From Rana temporaria (lineage: Eukaryota; Chordata; Amphibia; Anura; Ranidae): DNA of 64,000 nucleotides. The stretch covers positions 397,761,838 to 397,825,837 of the forward strand of contig NC_053491.1 in assembly GCF_905171775.1 (NCBI RefSeq), in the 5' to 3' direction. This document shows, piece after piece, positions 19,705 to 31,220 of the stretch. Within the stretch, counting starts at the first letter, position 1; every line of letters begins with the position of its first letter. The notes beneath the pieces are model-generated. The model had not been told where the DNA came from, searched no databases, and saw only the letters and a program-made list of their open reading frames with translations. The translations under genes and the position numbers were made by a program.

Positions 19705-20621
19705 AGGGCCAAATTCTCAAAAAGTCTGCCTAACTTAAATTTCAGCAGTTAAGTTACACTGACTTAAAATTTCTACCTAAGTGCCCGATCGTCAAAGCAC
19801 TTAGGTAGAAATTTCAGGCCGTGTAACTTAAGTGCCGCCGTCGTAAGGCGGTCCTCCTCTCCTGGGGGCGTTTAAAATTTAAATGAGGCGCGCTCCCGCG
19901 CATGCGTGTGACGTAATTTTCCCGACGTGCAGCGCGCAAACGTAATTAACGCCGGGGCGGCTTTGAGAATTTCGACGGGACACTAAAGTTGCGACGGGTG
20001 AAAAAAAAAGACGCGCCGGGAAAACAAATAATTATAAAAAAAAATGACAGCGTCACTCAGCATGCATTCCTGAGAGGGAGAACTCCATGCCAATTTTCAA
20101 AGAAAAAAACGGCATGGGTTCCCCCCCCAGGAGCATACCAGGCCCTTAGGTCTGGTATGGGTTGTAAGGAGACCCCCCCACGCCGAAAAATTGACGTAGG
20201 GGGTCCCCCTACAATCCATACCAGACCCGTATCCAAAGCACGCTACCCGGCTGGTCAGGAATGGGAGTGGGGACGAGCGAGCGTCCCCCCCCTCCTGAGC
20301 CGTGCCAGGCCGCATGCCCTCAACATGGGGGGGTTGGGTGCTCTGGGGCAGGGGGGCGCACTGCGGGCCCCCCCACCCCAGAGCACCCTGTCCCCATGTC
20401 GATGAGGACAGGACCTCTTCCCGACAACCCTTGCCATTGGTTGTCGGGGTCTGCGGGCGGGGGCTTATCGGAATCTGGGAGTCCCCTTTAATAAGGGGGC
20501 CCCCAGATACCGGCCCCCCACCCTAAGTGAATGGATATGGGGTACATCGTACCCCTATCCATTCACCTGGAGGCAAAAAGTAAAATTTAGTAAACACACA
20601 ACACAAGGCTTTTTAAAATAA

Positions 20622-20627
20622 TTTATT
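20622..20627 (-). terminator. AATAAA, left palindrome arm
   Basis: The plus strand reads TTTATT, i.e. AATAAA on the minus strand. The same GU-rich tract follows in the outward direction. It is the mirror image of the signal at 21518. Confidence 0.35.
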
Positions 20628-21010
20628 ATTCTGCTCCGGATGCCCCCCTGTCTTCGTTATTAGCTCAATTACCAGGGGGGGCTTCTTCTTCCACTCTCCG
20701 GGGGTCTTCTCCGCTCTCCGGGGGGGTTTCTTCTTCCGCTCTCCGGGGGGGGCTTCTCCGGACTCCGGGGGGCTTCTTCCATCTTCTCCCCTCTTCCGCT
20801 GTTGACTCGGCGAATCCCGGTTCTTCTGCAGCTCTCCGGTGCCTTCTTCTTCAGCGCTGGCTGCCTGCTATGTTTGTGTGTTAGCTCAATTAGTAACAGG
20901 CAGCCGGCGCGGTCTTCTGTGACGTCAGGGTCTTCTGTTCTTCTCCCCTCTTCCGATGTTGACTCGTCGCCTGTTGTCGCTGTAATGATGGAAGCGCGCC
21001 TTGCATCACA

Positions 21011-21020
21011 TTTATATAGG
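21011..21020 (-). promoter_or_regulatory. TATA box, left palindrome arm
   Basis: On the minus strand the sequence reads CCTATATAAATGTGATGC. It faces away from the palindrome centre and is the mirror of 21123-21132. It is a sequence match only, with no evidence of transcription. Confidence 0.35.
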
Positions 21021-21122
21021 CATCACCGTCCCATCATGCTCCGGTAGGTACCCACGTGGTGGGTGCCTACCCACGTGCACCCACCACGTGGGTACCTGCC
21101 GGAGCATGATGGGACGGTGATG

Positions 21123-21132
21123 CCTATATAAA
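21123..21132 (+). promoter_or_regulatory. TATA box, right palindrome arm
   Basis: CCTATATAAA lies about 55 bp right of the palindrome centre and points outward. A CRE-like TGACGTCA occurs downstream at about 21216-21223, mirrored in the other arm. It is a sequence match only. Confidence 0.35.
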
Positions 21133-21360
21133 TGTGATGCAAGGCGCGCTTCCATCATTACAGCGACAACAGGCGACGAGTCAACATCGGAAGAGGGGAG
21201 AAGAACAGAAGACCCTGACGTCACAGAAGACCGCGCCGGCTGCCTGTTACTAATTGAGCTAACACACAAACATAGCAGGCAGCCAGCGCTGAAGAAGAAG
21301 GCACCGGAGAGCTGCAGAAGAACCGGGGTTCGCCGAGTCAACAGCGGAAGAGGGGAGAAG

Positions 21361-21519
21361 ATGGAAGAAGCCCCCCGGAGTCCGGAGAAGCCCCCCCCTG
21401 AGAGCGGAAGAAGAAACCCCCCCCGGAGAGCGGAGAAGACCCCCGGAGAGTGGAAGAAGAAGCCCCCCCTGGTAATTGAGCTAATAACGAAGACAGGGGG
21501 GGCATCCGGAGCAGAATAA
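21361..21519 (+). other. Small open frame ending in AATAAA (speculative)
   Basis: A frame without stops runs from 21121 to the TAA at 21517-21519. It is 132 codons long, but its first ATG is at 21361, leaving 52 codons. The product would be Pro/Glu/Lys/Arg-rich (it begins MEEAPRSPEKPPPESG) with no known domain. The stop codon overlaps the AATAAA at 21518-21523. High GC content makes long open frames likely by chance, so this is recorded only because of its placement between TATA and AATAAA. Confidence 0.15.
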
Positions 21520-21540
21520 TAAATTATTTTAAAAAGCCTT
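21518..21540 (+). terminator. AATAAA plus GU-rich element, right arm
   Basis: AATAAA at 21518-21523 is followed about 15 nt later by CCTTGTGTTGTGTGTTTAC, the layout of a vertebrate cleavage and polyadenylation site. The mirror signal on the minus strand is at 20622-20627. Confidence 0.4.
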
Positions 21541-22479
21541 GTGTTGTGTGTTTACTAAATTTTACTTTTTGCCTCCAGGTGAATGGATAGGGGTACGATG
21601 TACCCCATATCCATTCACTTAGGGTGGGGGGCCGGTATCTGGGGGCCCCCTTATTAAAGGGGACTCCCAGATTCCGATAAGCCCCCGCCCGCAGACCCCG
21701 ACAACCAATGGCAAGGGTTGTCGGGAAGAGGTCCTGTCCTCATCGACATGGGGACAGGGTGCTCTGGGGTGGGGGGGCCCGCAGTGCGCCCCCCTGCCCC
21801 AGAGCACCCAACCCCCCATGTTGAGGGCATGCGGCCTGGCACGGCTCAGGAGGGGGGGACGCTCGCTCGTCCCCACTCCATTCCTGGCCGGCCGGGTAGC
21901 GTGCTTTGGATACGGGTCTGGTATGGATTGTAGGGGGACCCCCTACGTCGAATTTTCGGCGGAGGGGGGTCTCCTTACAACCCATACCAGACCTAAGGGC
22001 CTGGTATGCTCCTGGGGGGGAACCCATGCCGGTTTTGAATTTAAAAATTGCCGTGGAGTTCTCCCTCAGGAATGCATACCAAATGCCGTCGCTGGAATGG
22101 GCCTTTACAATGTGTGACTAACTTTCCACATTATAAAACCAGCCCTAGTTTTGCGCAGGCAAATTCGGAACTTACGCAGAAATCACAGTGCTGAAATGCT
22201 TTGAAAATCTGCTTAAGTCCTCATTTGCATACGCAAAGCTGCATTTCAATGAGAAATGCCCCCAGTGGCGGATGCGGTACTGCATCCTAAAATCTGACCG
22301 TGTAAGTGTCTTACACATGTCAGATTTTCTGCCTAACTTTGGAAAAAGCCTTTTGAGAATCGTTTCCAAAGTTAGGCACAGGGATACGCAGGCTGAACAG
22401 CAGTTAAGTCTGCGTATCTCTTTTGGGAATTTGGCCCTTTATGCACAGTGTCTAGGTACTTTTACTAGGCTGCATTTTT

Positions 22480-24130
22480 ATAAGGAGAGACACCAGCTAT
22501 ATTTTAATCAAACAATTACACAATTTGTAGTACTAACCTGTGCTATGTCCCATTTTGATCAGGAGCCCCAATAACCATTTCTTCAGGAATTACTTAACAA
22601 TACAGTGTAATAACAGAAAAATCCCACAAAATATTTTTCTGAACAGACCCACCTACTATTTTAAAATCAATAAATCAACTTTACATTACATACTATTTAA
22701 CTAGATTTTCTAGGTAGAACCAGGCAGGATTTATTGTGAAATAAAAACTACAGCATACTGTGCTAGCTATATACACCGATCCAGACTGGATACCCAATAG
22801 TCTGTGCACAGAGAATCGTATGGTGTAGGCAAATTTTCAAATCTCTTGATGTCAACTAGCTACATGTGACTAACCTCTGCATTATGCACAGTTCATACAC
22901 AGTATTGCATCACTTGTAATAGATCACATTTTGTACAGGATCTCCAACAGCCACTTTAGAATCTAGAGTCTAACATTATAGTGTCACTTATCTATAGAAT
23001 AAAACCCACAAAATAATGCAGTACCTATGTGCACAGTAATAATTCCCTTCTACTAGGCCCCATTTTAAAAAGGATTTCCCAGAAGACCACAATAGATTAA
23101 GCTTCCTATGTTGGCAGTATTAAATAATTTGCATTAGTTTCCAATTTGGTCAGGAACTCCAGCAGTCATTTTTTAACCTAGAAATCAACATTAGAGTGTC
23201 ATTCCCAGAGAAAAGCCCATGAAAGATTGTTTTGTCTAGATTCACAGTATACAATTATTTTCACTGAACCCCAGTTTGAACAGGGAACCAAACAGTCATT
23301 TTTACATCTAAAAATAAACATTACAGTGTTATTTTTTCACAGAAAATATCCCAAAGAGATTCTTGTGCATATGTTCCCAGTACCTTCCCTGATTTGATTT
23401 GTTTGTGTTCAAATCCTAATTTGAATATGACCCCAACAGCGTTTTTTAAATTGCTGATGGGGTCATATTTAAATAATTCAACACATATTTAAATAAATCT
23501 ATAATACAGTATCATTTATTCCCAGAAAAAACACCCCAAATGTAAAAAGTCAGTACTTTCCCAGTAATATTTTTTTTGCACTCAAGTTTTCAGTATATAA
23601 TTATTTGCACAGAGCCAAATTTAAACAGGACCACCAATAGCCATTTTTAAATATAGAAATCAACATTACAGTATCATTTGTTCCCTAAAAACTCTCCAAA
23701 TATTATAGTGAGTACATCCCCACATTAAATTAATTTGTGCTCATGCCCCAATTTGAACAGAACCCTCAATATATAGAATACTGTGGTGAATGCGTTTCTA
23801 GCAGTATTTTTTTTTGCACTGAAAGCTCAGTTTAAACAAGACTACAAACAACTATTTGTAAATCTAGAAATCAACATTATAGTATTATAGTATTATTTAC
23901 TTCCAGAAAAAAACACCCAAAATATTGCAGTGAATATGTAAAACACCCAAAATATTGCAGTGAATATGTGACTATGTTGAGTACAGTATTCATTTATTTC
24001 TGCCAATTTAAACAGGACCACCCAATAACATTTTTAAATCTAGAATTAACATTAGAATTAACATTACACTATCATAAATTCCCAGAAAAATCAATACTGT
24101 ATAGTGTTTTATTGAAAACCAATAACTAAG
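22480..24130. repeat. Degenerate tandem array, unit about 150-160 bp
   Basis: A recurring series of landmarks appears about ten times: AATTTGAACAGGA-like, CCAACAGCCATTTTTAAAT-like, TAGAAATCAACATTACAGTA, TCATTTATTCCCAGAAAAAAC, and CACCCAAAATATTGCAGTGA. Copies differ by many substitutions and indels. One recent local duplication (AAACACCCAAAATATTGCAG, 23940-23959) is exact. It looks like an old satellite-like array, with no coding content. Confidence 0.65.
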
Positions 24131-24736
24131 CCGCATTTTTATCAGGACCCAAACTTGTCAGCTTGTCTGTGTATTTATTTAACACTTTTTTTACAGAAAG
24201 AAAAAGAAGAAAAACAAAACATGAAAAAGGCCCTGCTCTCCAAAAACAAAGCAAAATAACAATAGGAGGGTATAACAGCCAAACAACAACTGAAGCTGTT
24301 GCAGTGACTTGCACATAAAGGTGAATCTGCCAGGAAATATACTCTGGGAGATCTTTAAAGTCTGCCATTGGAGAGTGCAAAACACATATTATGTCTCGGT
24401 ATTAAGGATAAATGTTTTCTGCAATCATCACCAGCATGTTACTGTCCCTGATGTCTGACCCTCTGAAAATCTCTCCGTAATCTGCTGTAATATTTCAAAA
24501 TAGATACTGTCTGCCTGCAACTACATGGTTTTTCAGCTATCAGCACCGGCTTCTAACTGTCCATTAAAGAGCTCAGACTTTTCCTTAATCTACCAGACAA
24601 CTGCAGAATATGGTGTTTATGTGTCTGTGGCTGCATGTAAATATGGCAAGACTTGTTTTTTTGGTAATCTTGACAAAGGAGATAGATTTTCCGAAACGCA
24701 TTACCCAGAAAAACTTCTGGCTGCTTAGCAACCAGG
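24131..24736. other. Unassigned DNA
   Basis: No gene or bounded repeat was recognised between the tandem array and the next MITE. Confidence 0.35.
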
Positions 24737-24738
24737 AA

Positions 24739-25064
24739 GGCCTAGTACACACGATTGTTTTTCCCGTTGGGAAAACTGCTGTGTTTTCCTTTGGCCGGGA
24801 AAACCGGCCATGTGTATGCTCCTTAGCAGTTTTCCCAACAGGAAAACTGCGGTTTAAAAAATGAGAACATGTCCTCTTTTTTCTCGCCGCGAATTGCAGC
24901 GTTTTTCCCCTTGCAGTTTTCCTATGGGAAGCACTGTGAGGGAGCATACACACGGACAGTTTTCCCGACCAAAGTTCTCCTGGCAGTTTTCCTGTCGGGA
25001 AAACCACCTGTGTGTACAGGGGAAAAGGGACCGAGCCAGTTCTCGGTTCTCGTGTGTACTAGGC
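24739..25064. mobile_element. GTACACACG-family foldback MITE, GGGAAAAC arm type
   Basis: The ends GGCCTAGTACACACGATTG and CTCGTGTGTACTAGGC are inverted. The interior consists of repeated facing blocks of GGGAAAACTGC and GCAGTTTTCC, so the whole element can fold. Its inner arm sequence matches the one at 51589-51958 and differs from those at 1349, 49899 and 52234. No coding capacity. Confidence 0.65.
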
Positions 25065-25069
25065 AGAAG

Positions 25070-25582
25070 AGTTTCTCCATTTCTAACTGTCAGACATTTC
25101 CATTTCCCTGGCTAGTGGTGATTCCAGTCGGATTGCATTCAATCATCCATCCAGTATCTAGTATTTAATGTGTTGCAGACACAGCTCCAAAACTGACCAC
25201 GGGCTGCTGGGCCCTGCCTTCCGCTAGGCTCATAATAAGCCCCTTTTTTTCTGTTTATCCTGTAAATGCAATTATGTGTGTACATTTACCACTTAACGAC
25301 CACCCACAGTACATTTACATCATTACTTTGATGCAAAATACAGTTGTTATGACAGCTCTTGTTCTGTGGACAATTTTCTACAAAAAAAAGTGGTCTCTGC
25401 GATATCACTTTTAGAGGCAGTGGGAGAGGTGCGATTGTTAGAGTGAGAGCAATTGTTCTAGCACTAGACTTCCTCTGTAACTCTAAACAGTTTTTTCTGG
25501 AGCAGTGATTTTAATGATGCTTAAAGTGAAAAAAAAAATGAAAAATTCCTTTAAATATCATACCTGCTGGTAAAAATAGCAC
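25070..25582. other. Unassigned DNA with a TTAA-family fragment
   Basis: TTTACCACTTAACGACCACC at about 25287-25306 resembles the end of the CCACTT/TTAA-target family, but the other end was not found. Nothing else could be supported. Confidence 0.3.
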
Positions 25583-25735
25583 AGCTTTAGGTGCACACTG
25601 CAGAGGACACGGGCAGTACACACACCACGTAGCTTTAGGTGCACACTGCAGAGGACACGGGCAGTACACACACCACATAGCTTTAGGTGCACACTGCAGA
25701 GGACACAGACAGTACACACATCACGTAGCTTTGGC
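25583..25735. repeat. 47-bp tandem repeat, about three copies
   Basis: The unit AGCTTTAGGTGCACACTGCA followed by GAGGACACGGGCAGTACACA and CACCACAT is repeated about three times with few changes. It is non-coding. Confidence 0.8.
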
Positions 25736-25959
25736 TAAACTATACAGTGTATAAATATATATACAACACCTGGGATGCATATATATCCTCTACACACTGT
25801 AACTTTAACTGACTAGCCTGACTGCCTGCCTGCTCTATCTACCTACAAAAAATTACACTCTCTCTCTCTCTCTCTGTCTTCTCTCTCTTAACCACTGCAA
25901 CACACTACACAAGGTCGACCTGCAGGCAGCCTTTTATAGTGTGGGGCGTGTACTAAACC

Positions 25960-26215
25960 CCCTGAGCCATAATTGGCCAAAGCCACCCTGGCTTTGGCCA
26001 ATTATGGCTCTCCGTTTTTTGCATGCTGTGATTGGCCAAGCATGCGGGTCATAGTGCATGCTTGGCCAATCATCAGCCTGCAATGCTGCAGTGAATTATG
26101 GGCCCCTCAAATTTTGCGCGATCGGCCCAAAACGTTCGTAATTCGACGAACGATCGAACATACGATGTTCGACTCGAACACGAGTTTGACTCGAATACGA
26201 AGCTCATCCCTACCT
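25960..26215. repeat. CCAAT-rich palindromic repeat with TTCGACTCGAA end
   Basis: GAGCCATAATTGGCCAAAGC and GCTTTGGCCAATTATGGCTC (25964-26010) form a palindrome around six bases. Two further ATTGGCCAA/TTGGCCAAT motifs lie at 26031 and 26062. The right part is built of TTCGA blocks (GTTCGACTCGAACACGAGTT) and ends GAAGCTCATCCCTA, which looks like a transposon terminus. The matching left terminus was not found. Confidence 0.5.
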
Positions 26216-29036
26216 AGTAGCACAAGTTGTGACTAGATTTTTATTTTTTTTAGCAATGAGCACTGAGCACCAGCATTATTACCTAACTTTATCTGTCTTC
26301 TGTAAACTTTCCCTAACTCTTCTCCATATATATTACATTGCATAATGAACCTGGGAACCTTGACATTGAAATGGAGGGGGCTGGCACATTGGAAACCCCC
26401 CACATTCTGTTTTGTCAGGACATTTGGGGTTAAAGGAATACATATAAAGTCGCACATTGTATATTTTTCATAGTGTTCCATATTCATGTATATGATGAAC
26501 AGGAGGGTGGCCATATTCTCTTCAAAGGGTGAAATTAAGTTCATGAGCCCATGAATAGACAAGGATTTTATGTCTTTACAAGAGACTATGTATGTCTGGC
26601 TGTGCCATCTCTCAGGTTATAACTCCAAAGGTTTTAGACACTTGGTAAGATAAACAAGATGAAAGGCCTTGCACAGCATGACACAAAACAACGGGTATTG
26701 CCTTTGTATAATGAGGCCAGGGGGGCTCACCCACCAATAAGCTATCGTATTATATATCCTAAATAGAATTGTTTCTTTCTAATATCTTAACAATATATGT
26801 GTATTAGTAATGCATATATAAATCTGTTTAATATATATATATCATTATCCTTACAAATGTGAGATACTAAGTGACATTGAGAATCTGTACTAGGGAAGTA
26901 AAGGCTTTCGCTTTGAAAAGGACTTCTAAGGATTTCACTTCCCTAAGAATTGAACAAATGTCTAAGTTAATGAAATGTAAACATTCCCAAGTCACACATT
27001 CACTAGAAATGCCAGGATGTCTGACAATTGTTTTAACATATAAAACAATTTATGGTGCTATACCAAGATTTAAGTCAAAGGGGGTCACAAATTATTACTG
27101 ACCCTGGATGACACTAAAATTAGGAATTATTCCTTATACACCACCGCCCCTACAGGTTAATATTGGCATTGTTCAGGATAGCCACATCCTTAGTTGCTAT
27201 GGTCACCCATCAAAACATATTGTCATGTGACATCGTCGGTCACGTGATAGTGAAATACACACCTATTTTTGGGGGAGATAAAAAGTGATTGGAGAGCGCA
27301 CAAAGGAGGTCTGATAGGAGCTTGTTCTGGGCTCTGAGCTCTGATGATCTTTGGAAGAAAGCTTGGATGGATCTTGGAGGGTCGCTGATGGGAGAGCTCT
27401 GACTCTATCTCTGAAGGCTATCTCTCTATCTTTGGAAGGAGAGATTGAATGCAAAGATGTAGGGGGTGAAAGAGGTCCCTCATGGGGGACCTTGCTTCTC
27501 AAACAGAAAGAACTCTTAAATACTGGTAATGTATAATTTTGTTTATTTACCTTTTGGTAATGAGGGTACACATAACTGAAACCATTTAAATATACTTGGC
27601 AAAGATAATTTGGGAGTTGGTTATTTTTAACTGCAGTATGAAATAATTATATTCCAAATATTAGGAGACATACACAAATTATGGTTGTCTTCAAAAAGCT
27701 AATTGCCAACCGTTGGTACCATGGTTTTAGGGTGATGTCTGTGAAAATAAATTCTCTCTAAATTTAAAATAAGCTTGTCTGCATTGCAGAGCTTGTGTAC
27801 AATATGACATTTGTTCTGTACACATATATAAGGAGTATTAAGCAAGAGATCTGTTTGGTATTGAGAAGAGATAACACAGTATCAAGGTAAACACAAGATA
27901 ATTAGTCTGTGGAAATAACGGGAAGGTTATATTACAAGTCACCAGGTTTTAAATATACCAGGATGATTTAAATAAGAGCTATGAATTTACCTTGTCATAT
28001 AATAAAAAATATTATCTGAACATTTAACCATCATGTATCTCTGATTGTAGAAGTATATCAATTGTTTATTTTGTCACAAATTGTACCTGATTTTAATTTG
28101 TGCCCTATATCTTTAGTTAATAAATATATATATTTTAAATATTCATTTGTGTTACTTGTCCTCAAAATAGCACGGATAAAAGAACTTTGGATTTCTTGTA
28201 TTGTAGGAAAAGTGTATATCTTCCAAAGCACAGATTTACATATTTCCATAAATACAATAATATTTAATATTTCAGTATAAACATTCTGACTGTATATGTA
28301 GGCTCTATGCCGGGATACGTCAATGGTTCTGACAGTTTGGTAGGAACACATACCAGACCACCAGTGGCAACTCGCCCCCCTCCTCCCCATTCAGATCAGC
28401 GCTGATCCCATACAGGAAGCTTTCTGTCACAGACTTCCTCTGCGGATCTGTGTCATGTGTTTTTCAGGATATACGGGTGTTCCAGCACCTAGTGCCAGAA
28501 CATTGAGTGGGTTCAGGGGACCCAGGATTTAGTTAAAATTCCCAGGACAGCTCCATGGAAACTGGAACTGTTTGGTGAGGTATGTACAAGTGTCCCCAGG
28601 GTACTAAATTTGAAGGTACCCATAATCAACCCCTCTTCATCTGTAGTTCTGCATTCTGGATAGGCCGTCAAGCTACTGAATTCCAGAATTGTGTTGGAGA
28701 ACTCACCTCATGAGAGAACTGTAGGGATGCCTTGGCTGACCTCCTTCTTAAAGGCCACTTGCCCAGCTTTTATTCTGCCCCCCTTGCTTCAATACTTTCT
28801 GAGTCACTGACTTAGAAATACTATGCAGATCTTGAAAAACATTCAGTTAACTAGCATTTTTAGATGCCATCGTTGTCAGCCATTGTGTTTCTACTATGAC
28901 AGGTTTCTTTTAAAGGGTACAAATAATCAATTAAAAAATGTAATTGCCCTTCCTGCCAAGTATATAGATAACAGAGACACAGGAAACAATTACCTATCCT
29001 GAAGAAGATGATAATCTCCCTCCTGTGATGGTCACA
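26216..29036. other. Unassigned AT-rich DNA
   Basis: No coding region was recognised. The 27230-27540 part is less AT-rich and includes GATAAAAAG followed by repeated CTCTATCT/GAAGG blocks. It might be promoter or LTR-derived, but no direct repeat or TG...CA boundary could be shown. The remainder is AT-rich without bounded repeats. Confidence 0.35.
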
Positions 29037-29040
29037 TTAA

Positions 29041-29518
29041 AGCGGATGTTCCGCCCCAAAAAAATATTAAAAGCCAGCAGCTACAAATACTGCAGCTGCT
29101 GACATTTAATAATAGGACACTTACCTGTCCTGGAGTCCAGCGCCGTCCGCAGCAGATGACGAGCGATCGCTCGTCACCCTGCTGCTCCCCCCTCCATCCA
29201 CGCTGAGGGAACCAGGAAGTGAAGCGCTGCGGCTTCACTGCCCGGTTCCCTACGGCGCATGCGCGAGTCGCGCCGCACCCGCCGATTGGCTCCCGCTGTG
29301 TGCTGGGAGCCGAGTGTTCCCAGCACACAACAGGGGGGCGACGGGATGTGACGCAATGCCGGGCCAGATGCCGGGCAATGCCGGGCCAGAAGTGGGTGCA
29401 AATACCTGTCTTTAGACAGGTATCTGCACCCCCCTCCCCCCTGAAAGGTGTCAAATGTGACACCGGAGGGGGGGAGGGTTCCGATCAGCGGGACTTCACT
29501 TTATGGTGGAGAACCGCT
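29041..29518. mobile_element. TTAA-target MITE, AGCGGATGTTC ends
   Basis: The element is flanked by TTAA (29037-29040 and 29519-29522). Its ends AGCGGATGTTCCGCC and GGTGGAGAACCGCT are short inverted repeats. The 478-bp interior is GC-rich and CpG-rich, with small inverted blocks (GTGTGCTGGGA / TCCCAGCACAC; CCTGTCTTTAGACAGG), and has no transposase. Confidence 0.7.
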
Positions 29519-29522
29519 TTAA

Positions 29523-31135
29523 CTAATGCAGAGTTGTGACTGGCACTGGAAGAGATATTTCTTTAGGATAGGTATTTTGTACTTCTTTTATAATCCTTAT
29601 ATAAAAAACATAAACCAAGGCACAAGAGTCAGACGAGAGGAAGGTCTTTTTTCCAGAATAGGTATGCTGAATCGATTTGGTAGGAATACAATTTCACAGT
29701 ATATCTCTCAAAAGAAACATGTTGCTGAACATTCATATGCAAAATAGGCCAAAGCCAGATGTTCCAACTGAAATTTTACTGTATCACACTTTGCAGTATG
29801 AGTGTGGTATTTTCTTAATCTACAAATTCTCATAAGACTTTACTGTCAACCTATACCATCCACAAAAAGGGAAAAAAAATTGTATTATTATGCATTGCAG
29901 TGTAAGTGGTTGGCATTGGCTGCGGGAATTTGTAAGCGTAAGAACATCTAGAAATAAGGGATATTTATCCTGAAATTCCAAAATAATGAATTTAATGTTG
30001 ATTTTAGCTTTCTGAGCAACTATCAAATATTTTTATGACATACTTGACTAGAAGAATGTAATTTGAAAGTAATTAAAAATTTGTTTGCTTTTAACATTCG
30101 GTTTTCGAAATTAATGGACATTTTTTTTTAACAAAAAACAAGTTTACTGGTAGAATTTAATTGATTTGGGTAAATTAATCCATTCTGCTAATTTGATTCT
30201 ATTCATTACAGTTGAAAACAATCACCGAAATAGAAAATTGATCAAATGTTCCAAAATATAATTTTTTGGAACAAAACTCTACCATGCATGGCCAGCTTTA
30301 CTTGTATTACCCTGCATCGTTTTCACTCTTCCCTAACTTTATAAGATTGCTTTTGCTTTTTATTTGTCTGTGAAATACAGAAGTTTTCCAATTTTTACCT
30401 ACTTTACTAACTATATAATTTCTCTGCAAACCATGGTATAGCAGTTTCAGCAACCTTGGTTGAATCACAGGGAACAAACCCACATCCATAAATTTTGCCA
30501 TAATCCTTTTAAGTTTTTTTTCTCATAGCTTTTTCTCCTGTTCCCCCTTGGAGAAAGCAGAACCCCTGCAGTCAATTCTGAGTAGGTATTATAAATTCTG
30601 TGTGATGGGTACATGACTCCAACTGAGCGTGACAGTATCAACACTTACAGATCTTAATTCTCAGTCTAAAATCATGGATAGCTTGCAATCTTTCTAATAA
30701 ATACCCTATAGGCTCATGTGCTTGTGTCTAATGAGCTGTGCTTCATTTAAAGAGCGTAAAAAACGAATTGGCCTTGAAAAAAAGATCCCCATTAACAAAT
30801 TATTAACGTTCATAGAGTTTTCTGGAGAACTTTGAACTTTCATACAGTTACTTCACCCCAGTCGCTGATGTGTTCAAAAAGCTAGTTATGAAATTTGTGG
30901 AACATAGCTATACTGTAACTAAGCTACCAAATATACAAAAGCACCCAGTCAATGTCTAGTATAAATTACTTAATGCTCAGCAGCAGGTGGGTTCACAACT
31001 ATTTATGAAAGGTTTCTTGTAATTTACTTTACGTAACACTCTTCAGGAGGTTCAGTTAAATCAATACTCTCTTTTTTAACTTTAAGAGCCAAGGGCAGTG
31101 TGTAGTTGAACGGAAAAATAGAGAAAAAAAGAGAA
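29523..31135. other. Unassigned AT-rich DNA
   Basis: No gene, RNA or bounded repeat was recognised in this 1.6-kb stretch. Confidence 0.4.
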
Positions 31136-31216
31136 AATTGTCAGTTAAAGTAACGCAGTGCCGTATAGCAAAGAATGGCCTGGTCATGAAGGGGTAAACT
31201 TTCCGGCGCGGAAGTG
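31136..31216. mobile_element. Right-end fragment of the CCACTT/TTAA family
   Basis: TTGTCAGTTAAAGTAACGCAGTG ... GGCCTGGTCATGAAGGGG ... GGAAGTGG followed by TTAA (31217-31220) matches the right end of the 44525-45409 element. The left part is missing. Confidence 0.6.
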
Positions 31217-31220
31217 GTTA

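Larger units (their letters stand above)
20062..22078. repeat. About 2-kb near-perfect palindrome
   Basis: The right arm is the reverse complement of the left arm, from GCATGCATTCCTGAG / CTCAGGAATGCAT outward ends to a centre near 21065-21070. There GGTACCCACGTGGTGGGTGC and its inverse flank about 10 unpaired bases. Translating 81 codons from each arm gives one difference, so arm identity is very high in that part. The arms are GC-rich with G and C runs. Confidence 0.9.
19705..22438. mobile_element. MITE-like element carrying a 2-kb palindrome
   Basis: The outer ends AGGGCCAAATTCTCAAAAAG and CTTTTGGGAATTTGGCCCT are inverted repeats. Just inside them TTAAGT...TACGC-rich segments recur, a style shared with the 34347-35028 element. 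Most of the interior is a palindrome (about 20062-22078). No transposase was found. The target duplication is unclear. Confidence 0.65.

Noticed and set aside
20802..21341. Matching 80-110-codon frames on both strands (MTRR-PVLLQLSGAFFF)
   Set aside because: They are the same sequence read from the two palindrome arms. The signal-peptide-like look comes from a CT-rich stretch.
26216..28100. Possible solo LTR with a GATAAAAAG TATA-like box near 27282
   Set aside because: No TG...CA boundaries, polyadenylation layout or target duplication could be shown.
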